Shown here: in pieces, positions 24,974-33,300 of the stretch
Numbering within the stretch: position 1 is the stretch's first letter
How the letters are laid out: every line of letters begins with the position of its first letter
NCBI RefSeq assembly: GCF_900116415.1
Contig: NZ_FPAP01000001.1
Location: 1 to 64,000, forward strand
Length of the DNA stretch: 64,000 nucleotides
DNA from: Chryseobacterium formosense
GTDB taxonomy: Bacteria; Bacteroidota; Bacteroidia; Flavobacteriales; Weeksellaceae
Reading direction: 5' to 3'
Notes under the pieces: generated by a model
What the model was told of the DNA's origin: nothing
Seen by the model: the letters and a program-made list of their open reading frames with translations, nothing else
The model's database searches: none
Translations under genes and position numbers: made by a program

Positions 24974-26383
24974 ATGAAGAAAATATTTTCTTTTTTCCTT
25001 TTAAGCTTAATGACAAGTTTGTTTTTTGCGCAGTCCGATAATTATAAATCAATGGCTGATCGTTTTCAGAGTGATTATAATTCAGGAAATTACGACGCAA
25101 TTTATAACAGCTTTTCTGCTGAAATGAAAACAGCATTGCCTTTGGAAGATACAAAACAGTTCCTATCAGGCTTAAAGCTTCAGCTAGGTAAAATTGAAAG
25201 CAAAGAGTTTGTCACCATGGAACAAACCTATGCGGTCTACAAAACCAAATTTGAAAAAGCTGTTTTTGCGGTGAATATTTCTTTGGATCAGCAGAATAGA
25301 ATCAACGGACTTTTTGTAAAGCCTTATGAAGAAAAAAACAAAGCTGATGGAAATAACAAAACAGTAAATGCTTTACATGGATTTCCAAAAAGCATAAGTG
25401 ACGCTGTATTTTCAAGTGCGAAAGATTTTCCGGATAATACACAAATTTCAATTGCCTTTATTCAAAATGGTAAAACTCAGTTTTACGGAATTACTAAGCA
25501 GAATGATACGGTAAAAAGTATTAAAAATCAAAACAAAGTTTTTGAAATTGGCTCGGTTACAAAAGCTTTTACAGTAACGGTTTTGGCTTCGTTGGTTCAG
25601 GATAAAAAGATCAGTTTAAACGATAATATCAATTCATATTTTTCTTTTCCTTTTAAAGATAAAATAAAATTAAATTTTCAAAGTTTAGCAAATCATACTT
25701 CAGGTTTGCCTCGTCTTCCGGATAACTTGGATTTATCTAATGAAAGCAATCCGTATAAAAATTATGGTAAAAAGGAGATCGAAGATTATCTTAAAAACAA
25801 TTTGAAATTAGAGAGCAATTCTTCAACGAAATATGAATATTCAAATTTAGGAGCAGGATTGTTGGGCTACACACTTGGATTAAGCCAAAAAACTACATTT
25901 CAGCAGTTGTTGCAGAAAAGAATTTTCGATCGATATAACATGAAAGATTCCTTTACCAGTTCTGAAAATCTGAAAGACAAGCTTGTAAGCGGGATAAATG
26001 CAAATGGAGAAAAAATTCCCAATTGGGACTTTGATGTCTTGTTTGGAGGTGGCGGAATTTTATCAACAGCCGAAGATTTATCCAAATTTATAGAGGCACA
26101 GTTTAATATTAAAAATGCAGAACTTGCCTTAACAAGAAAACCCACTTTTACCATTAATGATAAAATGAAAATCGGATTAGGTTGGCATATTCTGAAAAAT
26201 AAAAACAGCAATGAATTTTTATGGCATAACGGCGGAACAGCAGGATATTCTTCATCTTTGGCTTTTAATGCTGAAAATAAAAATGCTGTAATTATTTTAT
26301 CAAATGTTTCAGCTTTCAATCCTAAAATGGAAAATATAGATAATTTATGCTTTGAATTGATGGATTTGACAAATAAAAAATAA
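24974..26383 (+). CDS. Secreted beta-lactamase-like serine hydrolase with N-terminal DUF3887-like domain
   Basis: A 469-residue exported protein: signal peptide 1-19, a DUF3887-like domain at about 22-115, then a class C beta-lactamase/penicillin-binding fold (S12 family). The catalytic triad of motifs is complete: SVTK at 194-197, YSN (in YEYSNLGAG), and HNG (in WHNGGTAGY). Such proteins act as D-amino-acid peptidases, esterases or lactamases; drug resistance cannot be concluded. It follows the HlyD gene by 26 bases without a terminator and so may be the last gene of the exporter operon. Confidence 0.88.
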   Translation: MKKIFSFFLLSLMTSLFFAQSDNYKSMADRFQSDYNSGNYDAIYNSFSAEMKTALPLEDTKQFLSGLKLQLGKIESKEFVTMEQTYAVYKTKFEKAVFAVNISLDQQNRINGLFVKPYEEKNKADGNNKTVNALHGFPKSISDAVFSSAKDFPDNTQISIAFIQNGKTQFYGITKQNDTVKSIKNQNKVFEIGSVTKAFTVTVLASLVQDKKISLNDNINSYFSFPFKDKIKLNFQSLANHTSGLPRLPDNLDLSNESNPYKNYGKKEIEDYLKNNLKLESNSSTKYEYSNLGAGLLGYTLGLSQKTTFQQLLQKRIFDRYNMKDSFTSSENLKDKLVSGINANGEKIPNWDFDVLFGGGGILSTAEDLSKFIEAQFNIKNAELALTRKPTFTINDKMKIGLGWHILKNKNSNEFLWHNGGTAGYSSSLAFNAENKNAVIILSNVSAFNPKMENIDNLCFELMDLTNKK

Positions 26384-26410
26384 ACGAAAAACCGATTTCA
26401 TCTTAAATAA

Positions 26411-26437
26411 AAAGTCCCAAATTTTGGGACTTTTATG
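26411..26437. terminator. Bidirectional terminator
   Basis: aaagtccc and gggacttt arms (26411-26418 with 26426-26433) are flanked by A- and T-runs. It lies between convergent genes ending at 26383 and 26451 and can serve both. Confidence 0.85.
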
Positions 26438-26450
26438 TTTTAAATTTAAA

Positions 26451-26744
26451 TTAGCTCAGAAACTTTATTTCTTTATCTTTAAAATTGTTTTTTGCGACGA
26501 TTTTATTCATAGTAACCAGCATTCTTTTGCGAAGCTTAGCCAATTTTCTGATGTTCTTATCTTCACTGTAATCAAAAATACTGTCTTTGAAACTGAAGGT
26601 ATCACCGTCTTTAAATTCTATTTTATTTTTCTTCAGTTCTCCGAACAGCATAAGGTTGGTCATACTTTCAAGGATGTAATGTTCAGAGTTTTCTAAAGAT
26701 TTTAAAGTGTTAAGTAATTGTTTTTTGTATTTTTTCTTTCCCAT
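26451..26744 (-). CDS. Small basic protein of unknown function
   Basis: A 97-residue, Lys-rich, probably helical protein with no signal peptide, membrane helix or family that I recognise. Features: a basic N-terminus (MGKKKYKKQLL), a central FKDGDTFSFKDSIFDYSED, and a basic helix NIRKLAKLRKRMLVTMNKI. It stands alone on the minus strand, has a -7 box at 26768 and shares a terminator with the upstream operon, which supports its being a real gene. Function not assigned. Confidence 0.6.
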   Translation of the reverse strand: MGKKKYKKQLLNTLKSLENSEHYILESMTNLMLFGELKKNKIEFKDGDTFSFKDSIFDYSEDKNIRKLAKLRKRMLVTMNKIVAKNNFKDKEIKFLS

Positions 26745-26767
26745 AATTCAGACAATTTTTCTTTACG

Positions 26768-26775
26768 CAAATATA
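26768..26775 (-). promoter_or_regulatory. -7 box of the small basic protein gene
   Basis: CAAATATA reads TATATTTG on the minus strand, 24 bases before the ATG at 26744. Confidence 0.5.
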
Positions 26776-26854
26776 TTGTTTTCATTATAAAGTTATTTTA
26801 TAATATCTGACTGAATAATTTTCTGGTGATGATAAAATTTAAAAATTAGTTTTA

Positions 26855-26886
26855 CAATATATTTTATTATCGTAATATTGCAATAT
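26855..26886 (+). promoter_or_regulatory. Candidate ArsR operator over the ars promoter
   Basis: A perfect 12-bp palindrome atattgcaatat (26875-26886) overlaps the -7-like box TAATATTG (26873-26880), and an extra half-site caatat lies 20 bases upstream (26855-26860). The palindrome ends 12 bases before the arsR start codon, where autorepression by ArsR is expected. Confidence 0.6.
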
Positions 26887-26897
26887 AAAAGTTAATT

Positions 26898-27227
26898 ATG
26901 GGACTTACAAAAACTGAAATTTTTACTGAAAAGCAAAACAGATTAGCAACGCTTTTCAAAGTTTTGGGACATCCGGCAAGAATTGCAATCCTGCAACATA
27001 TTATCGATCAGAAAGCCTGTATCTGTAATGATCTGGTAGAAGAATTAGGTTTGGCACAAGCCACAATTTCTCAGCATTTAAAAGAACTAAAAAATATTGG
27101 GATCATCAAAGGGACTATTGATGGGAAATCTGTTTGCTATTGTATCGACGATAATATCTGGAATGATATTAAAAGTGAACTTGGCTTGTTTTTTAATCAG
27201 GATACTCAATCAAAAACTTGCTGTTAA
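26898..27227 (+). CDS. arsR: ArsR-family metal(loid)-responsive repressor
   Basis: A 109-residue winged-helix repressor that leaves DNA when arsenite (or a similar ion) binds. The helix-turn-helix is at about 48-68 (LAQATISQHLKELKNIG). A Cys pair, ACICNDLVEELG near 39-50, sits where ArsR proteins carry the ELCVCDL metal-binding helix, and a further CC pair ends the protein. It heads an operon with a DUF6428 gene, a small membrane peptide and arsC; that context supports arsenic as the inducer. A palindrome over its promoter is the likely operator. Confidence 0.92.
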   Translation: MGLTKTEIFTEKQNRLATLFKVLGHPARIAILQHIIDQKACICNDLVEELGLAQATISQHLKELKNIGIIKGTIDGKSVCYCIDDNIWNDIKSELGLFFNQDTQSKTCC

Positions 27228-27255
27228 AAGCATTTTTTTGCAAATAATAATCGGT

Positions 27256-27267
27256 ATATAGCGATAT
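27256..27267 (+). promoter_or_regulatory. Second ArsR-site-like palindrome inside the ars operon
   Basis: atatagcgatat has the same ATAT-nGCn-ATAT layout as the palindrome before arsR and lies 28 bases before the DUF6428 gene. A secondary ArsR site or internal promoter control is possible. Confidence 0.35.
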
Positions 27268-27294
27268 AACAATATTAAACATAAAAATTAAAAT

Positions 27295-27768
27295 ATGAAA
27301 TTATCAGAGATTAAACAAATTTTACAATCAGTTGAAAATGTAGAATTTCAATTGGAAAACGGAAGATTCGTTCCGGAACATTTTCACGTTACAGAAATCG
27401 GAATGGTTACCAAAAACTTCATCGATTGCGGTGGAACAATCAGAAAAGAAGAAAAAGTAAATTTCCAGCTATGGAATGCGAATGATTATGAACATCGTTT
27501 GAAACCGGCAAAACTGCTTCACATCATTCAGCTTTCAGAAGAAAAATTGGGTATTGAAGATTCCGAAATTGAAGTAGAATATCAGGATAAAACGATCGGC
27601 AAATATGATCTCGAATTCAATGGGAACAACTTCATTCTGAAAAATAAACTGACTGCCTGTCTCGCTGAAGATGCATGCGGAATTCCTGCCGAAAAACAAA
27701 AATTAAATTTGCGTGACTTGTCAGGGAAACAAGACATTTGTTGTACTCCAAATTCAGGATGTTGCTAA
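27295..27768 (+). CDS. DUF6428-type protein of the arsenic operon
   Basis: A 157-residue protein matching, from memory, the DUF6428 family that accompanies arsR and arsC in Bacteroidota. The N-terminus (MKLSEIKQIL) precedes a region with RFVPEHFHVTEIG and FIDCGG. A second half carries LTACLAEDACG. The C-terminus is a Cys cluster, CCTPNSGCC, well suited to bind a thiophilic ion. No catalytic motif is seen. The role, such as metalloid sequestration or delivery, is inference from the Cys motif and the neighbours. Confidence 0.75.
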   Translation: MKLSEIKQILQSVENVEFQLENGRFVPEHFHVTEIGMVTKNFIDCGGTIRKEEKVNFQLWNANDYEHRLKPAKLLHIIQLSEEKLGIEDSEIEVEYQDKTIGKYDLEFNGNNFILKNKLTACLAEDACGIPAEKQKLNLRDLSGKQDICCTPNSGCC

Positions 27769-27771
27769 AAG

Positions 27772-27897
27772 ATGAAACAAGCATTCATTAAATATAAAAA
27801 ACCAATCATAATAACATTTTCAGTAATTGTTTTGCAATTGGTTTTTGGTTTTGATCCTAAGTTTTTCATTATTAATATAATTTGGTTATTCGTTTAG
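27772..27897 (+). CDS. 41-residue single-pass membrane peptide in the ars operon
   Basis: An ATG 3 bases after the DUF6428 stop codon opens a 41-codon frame: a basic N-terminus (MKQAFIKYKK) followed by one or two hydrophobic stretches (IIITFSVIVLQLVFG and FFIINIIWLFV) around FDPK. The stop codon ends 2 bases before the arsC ATG. The tight spacing on both sides and the membrane-like composition favour a real gene over chance. Its length puts it below common gene-calling thresholds. It could be an accessory of arsenic export, but no ArsB/Acr3 pump gene is in the operon. Confidence 0.6.
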   Translation: MKQAFIKYKKPIIITFSVIVLQLVFGFDPKFFIINIIWLFV

Positions 27898-27899
27898 AT

Positions 27900-28322
27900 A
27901 TGGAAAAAAGAATATTAGTGCTTTGCACGGGAAATAGTTGCAGAAGTCAGATCGCAGAAGGCTATTTAAGGTATTTCGCTCAAAATAAGGCAGAAATTTA
28001 CAGTGCCGGAATTGAAACACATGGCGTGAATCCGAAAGCAATTGCAATGATGAAAGAAGATGGAATTGATATTTCTAATCATACTTCAAATAATATAGAC
28101 GAATATAGAAATGTAGATTTTGATTTTGTGATTACGGTTTGTGATCATGCTAAAGAAAATTGTCCTTACTTTCCCTCAAAAGCACAGGTTTTTCATCATA
28201 ATTTTCTAGATCCTGCGAAGGCAAAAGGTACAGATGAAGAAATTTTTCATTATTTTAGAGAGGTACGCAATCAGATTAAAGCATACTGTGAAAATTTTAT
28301 TGAAGATAATATTAAAAAGTAA
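27900..28322 (+). CDS. arsC: Arsenate reductase of the low-molecular-weight phosphatase type
   Basis: Cytoplasmic enzyme that reduces arsenate to arsenite, with electrons from a thioredoxin-type system. It is 140 residues. The P-loop CTGNSCR (C9 to R15, CX5R) and the redox Cys pair C81 and C88 (VCDHAKENC) match the thioredoxin-coupled class. The frame is open from an upstream TTG at 27882, but the ATG at 27900 gives the standard N-terminus MEKRILVLCTGNSC. It is the last gene of the ars operon. No arsenite efflux gene follows; glyA is next. Confidence 0.92.
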   Translation: MEKRILVLCTGNSCRSQIAEGYLRYFAQNKAEIYSAGIETHGVNPKAIAMMKEDGIDISNHTSNNIDEYRNVDFDFVITVCDHAKENCPYFPSKAQVFHHNFLDPAKAKGTDEEIFHYFREVRNQIKAYCENFIEDNIKK

Positions 28323-28383
28323 GATTAAATATTATAAAATTAAATCATCCAAAGCATTGCATGAATCTTGGCGAAATTTTCCG

Positions 28384-28391
28384 TATTTTTG
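28384..28391 (+). promoter_or_regulatory. -7 box of glyA
   Basis: TATTTTTG matches TAnnTTTG, 28 bases before the glyA ATG. A TTGC at 28357-28360, 23 bases upstream, is a possible -33 element. Confidence 0.55.
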
Positions 28392-28419
28392 GGCTTGAAA
28401 TTTAAAAATCTATAAGTAA

Positions 28420-29685
28420 ATGGACATTATTTTTGACCTTATCGAAAAAGAAAGAGAAAGACAGTCTCACGGATTAGAGCTTATTGCTTCAGAGAATTTT
28501 GTTTCTGAAAATGTGATGAAAGCGATGGGAAGTGTGTTGACCAACAAATATGCAGAAGGATATCCGGGAAAAAGATATTACGGAGGTTGTGAAGTGGTAG
28601 ATGAGGTTGAAACTTTGGCGATCGAAAGAGCAAAACAGCTTTTTGGCGTTGATTATGTAAATGTTCAGCCGCATTCTGGTTCTCAGGCAAATGCTGCAAT
28701 TTATTTGGCGGTTTTGAAGCCCGGAGATAAAATTATGGGGATGGATCTTTCGATGGGAGGTCACCTTACTCACGGTTCTGCAGTGAACTTTTCCGGAATT
28801 CAGTATGATGTGGTTTCTTACGGAGTACAGCAGGAAACAGGTTTGATCGATTATGATCAAATGAGAGAAGTGGCTTTGAGAGAAAAACCGAAAATGTTGA
28901 TCGCTGGTTTCTCGGCATATTCAAGAGATTTAGATTATGCTAAATTCAGAGAAGTGGCAGACGAAATCGGAGCGACTCTTTGGGCAGATATTGCGCACCC
29001 TGCAGGTTTGGTGGCTAAAGGATTATTAAATTCTCCGTTCGAACATTGCCACGTTGTAACAACAACTACCCACAAGACTTTGAGAGGTCCTAGAGGAGGA
29101 ATGATCATGATGGGGAAAGATTTTGAAAATACGTACGGTCACAAAACGCCGAAAGGAGAAATCAAAATGATGAGTCAGGTTTTGGATGGTGCTGTTTTTC
29201 CGGGAATTCAGGGTGGTCCGTTAGAGCACGTTATTGCAGGTAAAGCAGTTGCATTTGCAGAAGCAATCGATGATCAATTCTTAACGTATGCAAAGCAGGT
29301 TAAATCTAATGCTCAGGCTTTATCTAAAGCGATGATTAGCAACGGATTTGATATTGTAAGCGGCGGAACAGACAATCACTTAATGTTGGTAGATCTTAGA
29401 AATAAAGGCGTAAACGGAAAAGAAACTGAAAAAGCTTTGGTAAAAGCAGATATTACTTGTAATAAAAATATGGTTCCTTTTGATGACAAATCGCCGTTCA
29501 CTACTTCTGGTATCAGACTGGGAACTGCAGCAATCACAACAAGAGGTCTAAAAGAAAATGATATGGAAACCATCGCAGGATTAATTTCTGAAGTAGTTGA
29601 TAATATCAAAAATGAAGAAGTAATTGCTGATGTTAGAAAAAAAGTAAACTCTTTAATGGAGGGTAAGGCTTTATTTAATTATTAA
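28420..29685 (+). CDS. glyA: Serine hydroxymethyltransferase
   Basis: PLP enzyme that interconverts serine and glycine while loading tetrahydrofolate with a one-carbon unit. Length 421 residues is normal. The N-terminal motif [19 protein letters not shown] (about 14-32) and the PLP-Lys signature [16 protein letters not shown] (Lys near 224) are both intact. It has its own promoter and terminator, so it is independent of the ars operon upstream. Confidence 0.97.
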   Translation: MDIIFDLIEKERERQSHGLELIASENFVSENVMKAMGSVLTNKYAEGYPGKRYYGGCEVVDEVETLAIERAKQLFGVDYVNVQPHSGSQANAAIYLAVLKPGDKIMGMDLSMGGHLTHGSAVNFSGIQYDVVSYGVQQETGLIDYDQMREVALREKPKMLIAGFSAYSRDLDYAKFREVADEIGATLWADIAHPAGLVAKGLLNSPFEHCHVVTTTTHKTLRGPRGGMIMMGKDFENTYGHKTPKGEIKMMSQVLDGAVFPGIQGGPLEHVIAGKAVAFAEAIDDQFLTYAKQVKSNAQALSKAMISNGFDIVSGGTDNHLMLVDLRNKGVNGKETEKALVKADITCNKNMVPFDDKSPFTTSGIRLGTAAITTRGLKENDMETIAGLISEVVDNIKNEEVIADVRKKVNSLMEGKALFNY

Positions 29686-29735
29686 TAAATTTTTAGCTGT
29701 TGGCAATTTGCTTTTAGCTTTTAAAAAAATAAATC

Positions 29736-29769
29736 AAAAGAGGTGCAAAGTATTTTGTGCCTCTTTTTT
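29736..29769 (+). terminator. Terminator after glyA
   Basis: aaaagagg with cctctttt arms, extended by tgcaaa/tttgtg pairing with two wobbles, then a T-run. The recX promoter's -33 box overlaps its 3' arm. Confidence 0.75.
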
Positions 29770-29785
29770 GCAAATTGTAATTTTG
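29754..29785 (+). promoter_or_regulatory. recX promoter
   Basis: TTTG (29754-29757), 20 bases, then TAATTTTG (29778-29785): both boxes match the Bacteroidota consensus. A start site near 29790 puts the accatca repeat inside the 5' leader. Confidence 0.65.
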
Positions 29786-29786
29786 T

Positions 29787-29830
29787 ACCATCAACCATCA
29801 ACCATCAACCATCACCATCAACCATCAACC
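29787..29830. repeat. ACCATCA tandem repeat in the recX leader
   Basis: Four accatca heptamers, one ccatca hexamer, one further heptamer and a final acc occupy 44 bases ending 6 bases before the recX ATG. A change of unit number would alter the distance between promoter and start codon. Confidence 0.85.
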
Positions 29831-29836
29831 AAAAAA

Positions 29837-30304
29837 ATGAATTCCGACAAAAAATTGTTCACCTTTGAAGAAATAAAACAGAAACTGGTCAACTATTGTG
29901 TATATCAGGATCGATGTCATGCAGAAGTGGAACAAAAGATGCGTGAATTTGTTTTGATTCCTGAAGCGAAAGAAGAAATCCTTTTGTATTTAATGAAGGA
30001 AAATTATCTGAATGAGGAGCGTTTTACCCGAAGCTACATCCGCGGAAAATTTTATATTAAAAATTGGGGAAAAACCAAAATTAAGATTAATTTAAAACAG
30101 AAAGGCATCACCGAAAAACTAATCTCTACCTGTTTTGATGAAATTGATGAAAATGATTATTTAAACATAATAACCAAGATCTACGGAAATTACGAGGGTA
30201 AATTGAAAGGATTACAGAATTATCAAAAAAAAACTAAGACTATTAAATATCTTCTAAATAAGGGCTTCGAATACGAAACTATTTTGCAAGTAATTGAAAA
30301 TTAA
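29837..30304 (+). CDS. recX: RecX-family regulatory protein
   Basis: A 155-residue helical protein of the RecX family, which binds RecA filaments and limits their activity. Typical segments are LVNYCVYQDRCHAEVEQKM near 15-33, YLMKENYLNEERFTRSYIRGKF near 52-73, and GKTKIKINLKQKGI. The ATG at 29837 is preferred to upstream codons because the open extension reads through the accatca repeat, which encodes meaningless HQPST-like residues. recA is not in the window. Confidence 0.85.
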   Translation: MNSDKKLFTFEEIKQKLVNYCVYQDRCHAEVEQKMREFVLIPEAKEEILLYLMKENYLNEERFTRSYIRGKFYIKNWGKTKIKINLKQKGITEKLISTCFDEIDENDYLNIITKIYGNYEGKLKGLQNYQKKTKTIKYLLNKGFEYETILQVIEN

Positions 30305-30338
30305 CATATACGTAATTTTAACGTTCATTAATATTATT

Positions 30339-30346
30339 TAGATTTG
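30339..30346 (+). promoter_or_regulatory. -7 box of the T9SS adhesin gene
   Basis: TAGATTTG fits TAnnTTTG, 23 bases before the ATG at 30369. No clear -33 box. Confidence 0.45.
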
Positions 30347-30368
30347 TCAGACGAAAAAAATAATTTAT

Positions 30369-33300
30369 ATGAATTTAAAATTACAAAGTAAATCAAGGAC
30401 GATTTTTGCGTTTTTGATGGCTCTGTTCTCGGTCTGGGGATGGGGGCAAACAGTGTGGACATATAATTTTGGAACCACTACTGCTACTGTAAGTGGTGCT
30501 TCTTCGGATGCATCAAACAGTTTCCCAAACACTCAAACAAATGGCGGGACTGTAAAAGCGCGTATTGGAAATGGTACTGGATCTAGCGCCGGATCTTTTA
30601 CACTTGCTAATCCAGGGCTTCCAGCATTAGGAACGGAAGCAGAACTTCAATTCAAAACTAATGGCGGAACAACATCTGCAACAAAATTTGGATTGTATGA
30701 CTACACTGCAAGCAGAGAAGGTTACATGAAGTTTAGGATTGCATTTTCTGGAGGATCTGCAGGAACTTATGCACTTGCTTTGGGTGATGGAACTAATTTT
30801 AGTGATAATAACTCTGTTAGCAGTACTCAGATATTTTCTGGTATACAGTGGCAATTTGGATCATCTAATGCTATATCATATCAAGTGCTGAATGGTGGAA
30901 GTTGGGTAACAACAGGTCTTCCAGCAAATAGTTCTACAACTCTTTTTTCACAAAGTACATCAAATGTTTTTGAGGTAGAGATTTATTATAATAATACGGC
31001 AAACTCAATTACATATTCAAAAGGAGGATCATATGATCTTAGTGTAGGGAAATGGGATTTATGGGTAAATAATGTTAAGATTAATACTTCAGAATTATCA
31101 AAAGGATCGCTAAGTTCCACTGGTAATATAGACTCTTTTATATTCTATCACCAATCTAGTGTTGCCGGTGGTACTCAAGGTACTATTTACATTGATGATA
31201 TAGAGTATTCAAATGCTCTTCCTGTAGTGTCTTGTACAGCACCTGCTACACCTAATGGTGTAATTTCAGGAGCACAATCAGCTTGTAATACAGGTACTTT
31301 GACATATACTTACGGAACCGGTGAGCCATTAAGTGGTGTTTCTTATTATTGGCAGACATCTGCAACAGGAACAAATAGTACTGCTGCAAATAGTGCATCA
31401 AACCCTTTGAATATTACTTCTTCAGGATCATATTTTGTTAGAGCCTACAATGGCACATGTTGGTCAACAGCAACAACTGCTTATGGTGTAACAATTAATT
31501 CTAATCCTACAATTGGTTCGCAGCCATCAAATCAAACAGTAACAGCTCCAACAGCAGCTATTTTTAATGTAACTGCTCCCGGAACAAATACCTATCAATG
31601 GCAGGTAAATAAAAATAATGGAAATGGTTTTGTTAATGTTACAGATGGAACAGGTGGAACAGGTGGAACAACGGCTTCATATACCACAGAAGCTACAAGT
31701 GCATCTATGAATGGTTATCTGTATCAAGTGCTGGTAACAAACTCTTGCGGTAATGTAACATCGTCATCGGCTACATTAACAGTAGTAATCCCCCCTGCAA
31801 ATGATCTTTGTTCTTCTGCAACAGCTTTAACGTCAGGAAATACCTTAACCGGATCCATGGTTAATGCAACAGCAACATCTGGTCTTGCCGCATCTCCAAC
31901 AAAAAAAGATGTTTGGTATAAATATACTGCATTAAATTCTGGTAACCATGTTATCACTGCTAATTTTGCTTCAGGAGTAGATTTAGATATTCATATATAC
32001 ACAGGAGCTTGTCCTGCTTCTGGTAATGCTACATTTGTTGGGGAAACTGTAGGTGGTACATCTGAAGTTCTTAACGCAAATTTAGTAAGCGGAACTGATT
32101 ATTATATCCGAGTTATTGATTACGATGAAAATGCCACTACATTTACAATCAACTTGCAGGAGCCTTTGCCATGTGTAGCTCCAGCTATTGTAACCAATCT
32201 CAATTTAACGCCAACATCAAGCAGTATTGCAGGTACATTTACTGCTAACACTGCTTCTGGATATATGGTTGTGCTTAGTACCAATTCTACATTATCTTCT
32301 TCTCCGGTAAATGGAATAATTTATAATGTCGGAGACTCTTTTGGAGGCGGAACCGTAGTTAAATTTTCTGCTGGTGCAAATTTTACAGCTAATAATTTAA
32401 ATCAAAATACAAATTATCATTTTTTTGTATTCTCATATAATACGCAATGTATTGGGGAGCCATTTTACAACGGAACATCTCTAAATGGAACTGTGGCTAC
32501 TTTAACGGGACCTTGTTTAAGTGAAGATTTTACAGGTTGGAGTAATGCTTATGGAAATTGGACTAGAACAACTTCTGCCGGAACGTGGACTGCAGTTGAC
32601 TCTTTTTCCGGAGGAGGACAGATTCAAATGAATGATGTAGGAGATTATTTAGAACTTCCTCTTTTAAATAATCCTTCTTCAATGTCATATGATGGTGCTC
32701 TGAGTTCTTCTCCAAGTAGCAACAATAGAATAAAAGTACAGTATTATAATGGTACTTCATGGGTTGATGTAATAGAACACACGGCTACATCTACAACATT
32801 TGCTTCTTTTACTGCAACCTTTCCTAGTCAATTAGCTTCAATGACTGGAGTACGAGTGAGATTGTATCGATCAGCTGATGATAGAACGCATTATATAGAT
32901 AATGTTCAGGTATTTTGTGCTACACCAATTGCAGGAACTACATGGACTAATTCAGGTTGGTCAAACGGTACTCCTTCAGCAACAGTTGATGCGATTATTT
33001 CAAGTAATTATTCTGGAAGTGGTTTTGTTGCGCAGAATCTAACAATTGATCCAACCTATACCCTTACAATCAATAATAACGAAACCGTTACCGCAGGAAA
33101 TGTAACGAACAACGGTAACATTATTGTAAATGACGGAGGTAATTTTGTTCAGACAACTGGCGGTGTTTATACATCTGGAACAGGAGCTTCTTTTATAACA
33201 AACAGAAACAGTGCAAGTGTTGGAGGAAAATATGTATTCTGGTCATCACCAGTTGCAAACCAGAATTTGTATACAGCATATTCAAATGGTTCTTCTGCTA

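Noticed and set aside
24974..26383. Reading the beta-lactamase-like gene as an antibiotic resistance gene
   Set aside because: The S12 motifs are shared by many peptidases and esterases, and the DUF3887-like domain and exporter context do not point to drug hydrolysis.
29787..29830. Tandem ACCATCA units as a CRISPR array
   Set aside because: Units are 7 bases without spacers; no cas genes are present.
29708..29836. N-terminal extension of recX by 43 codons
   Set aside because: The extension translates the accatca repeat and lies across the terminator and promoter; RecX homology starts after 29837.
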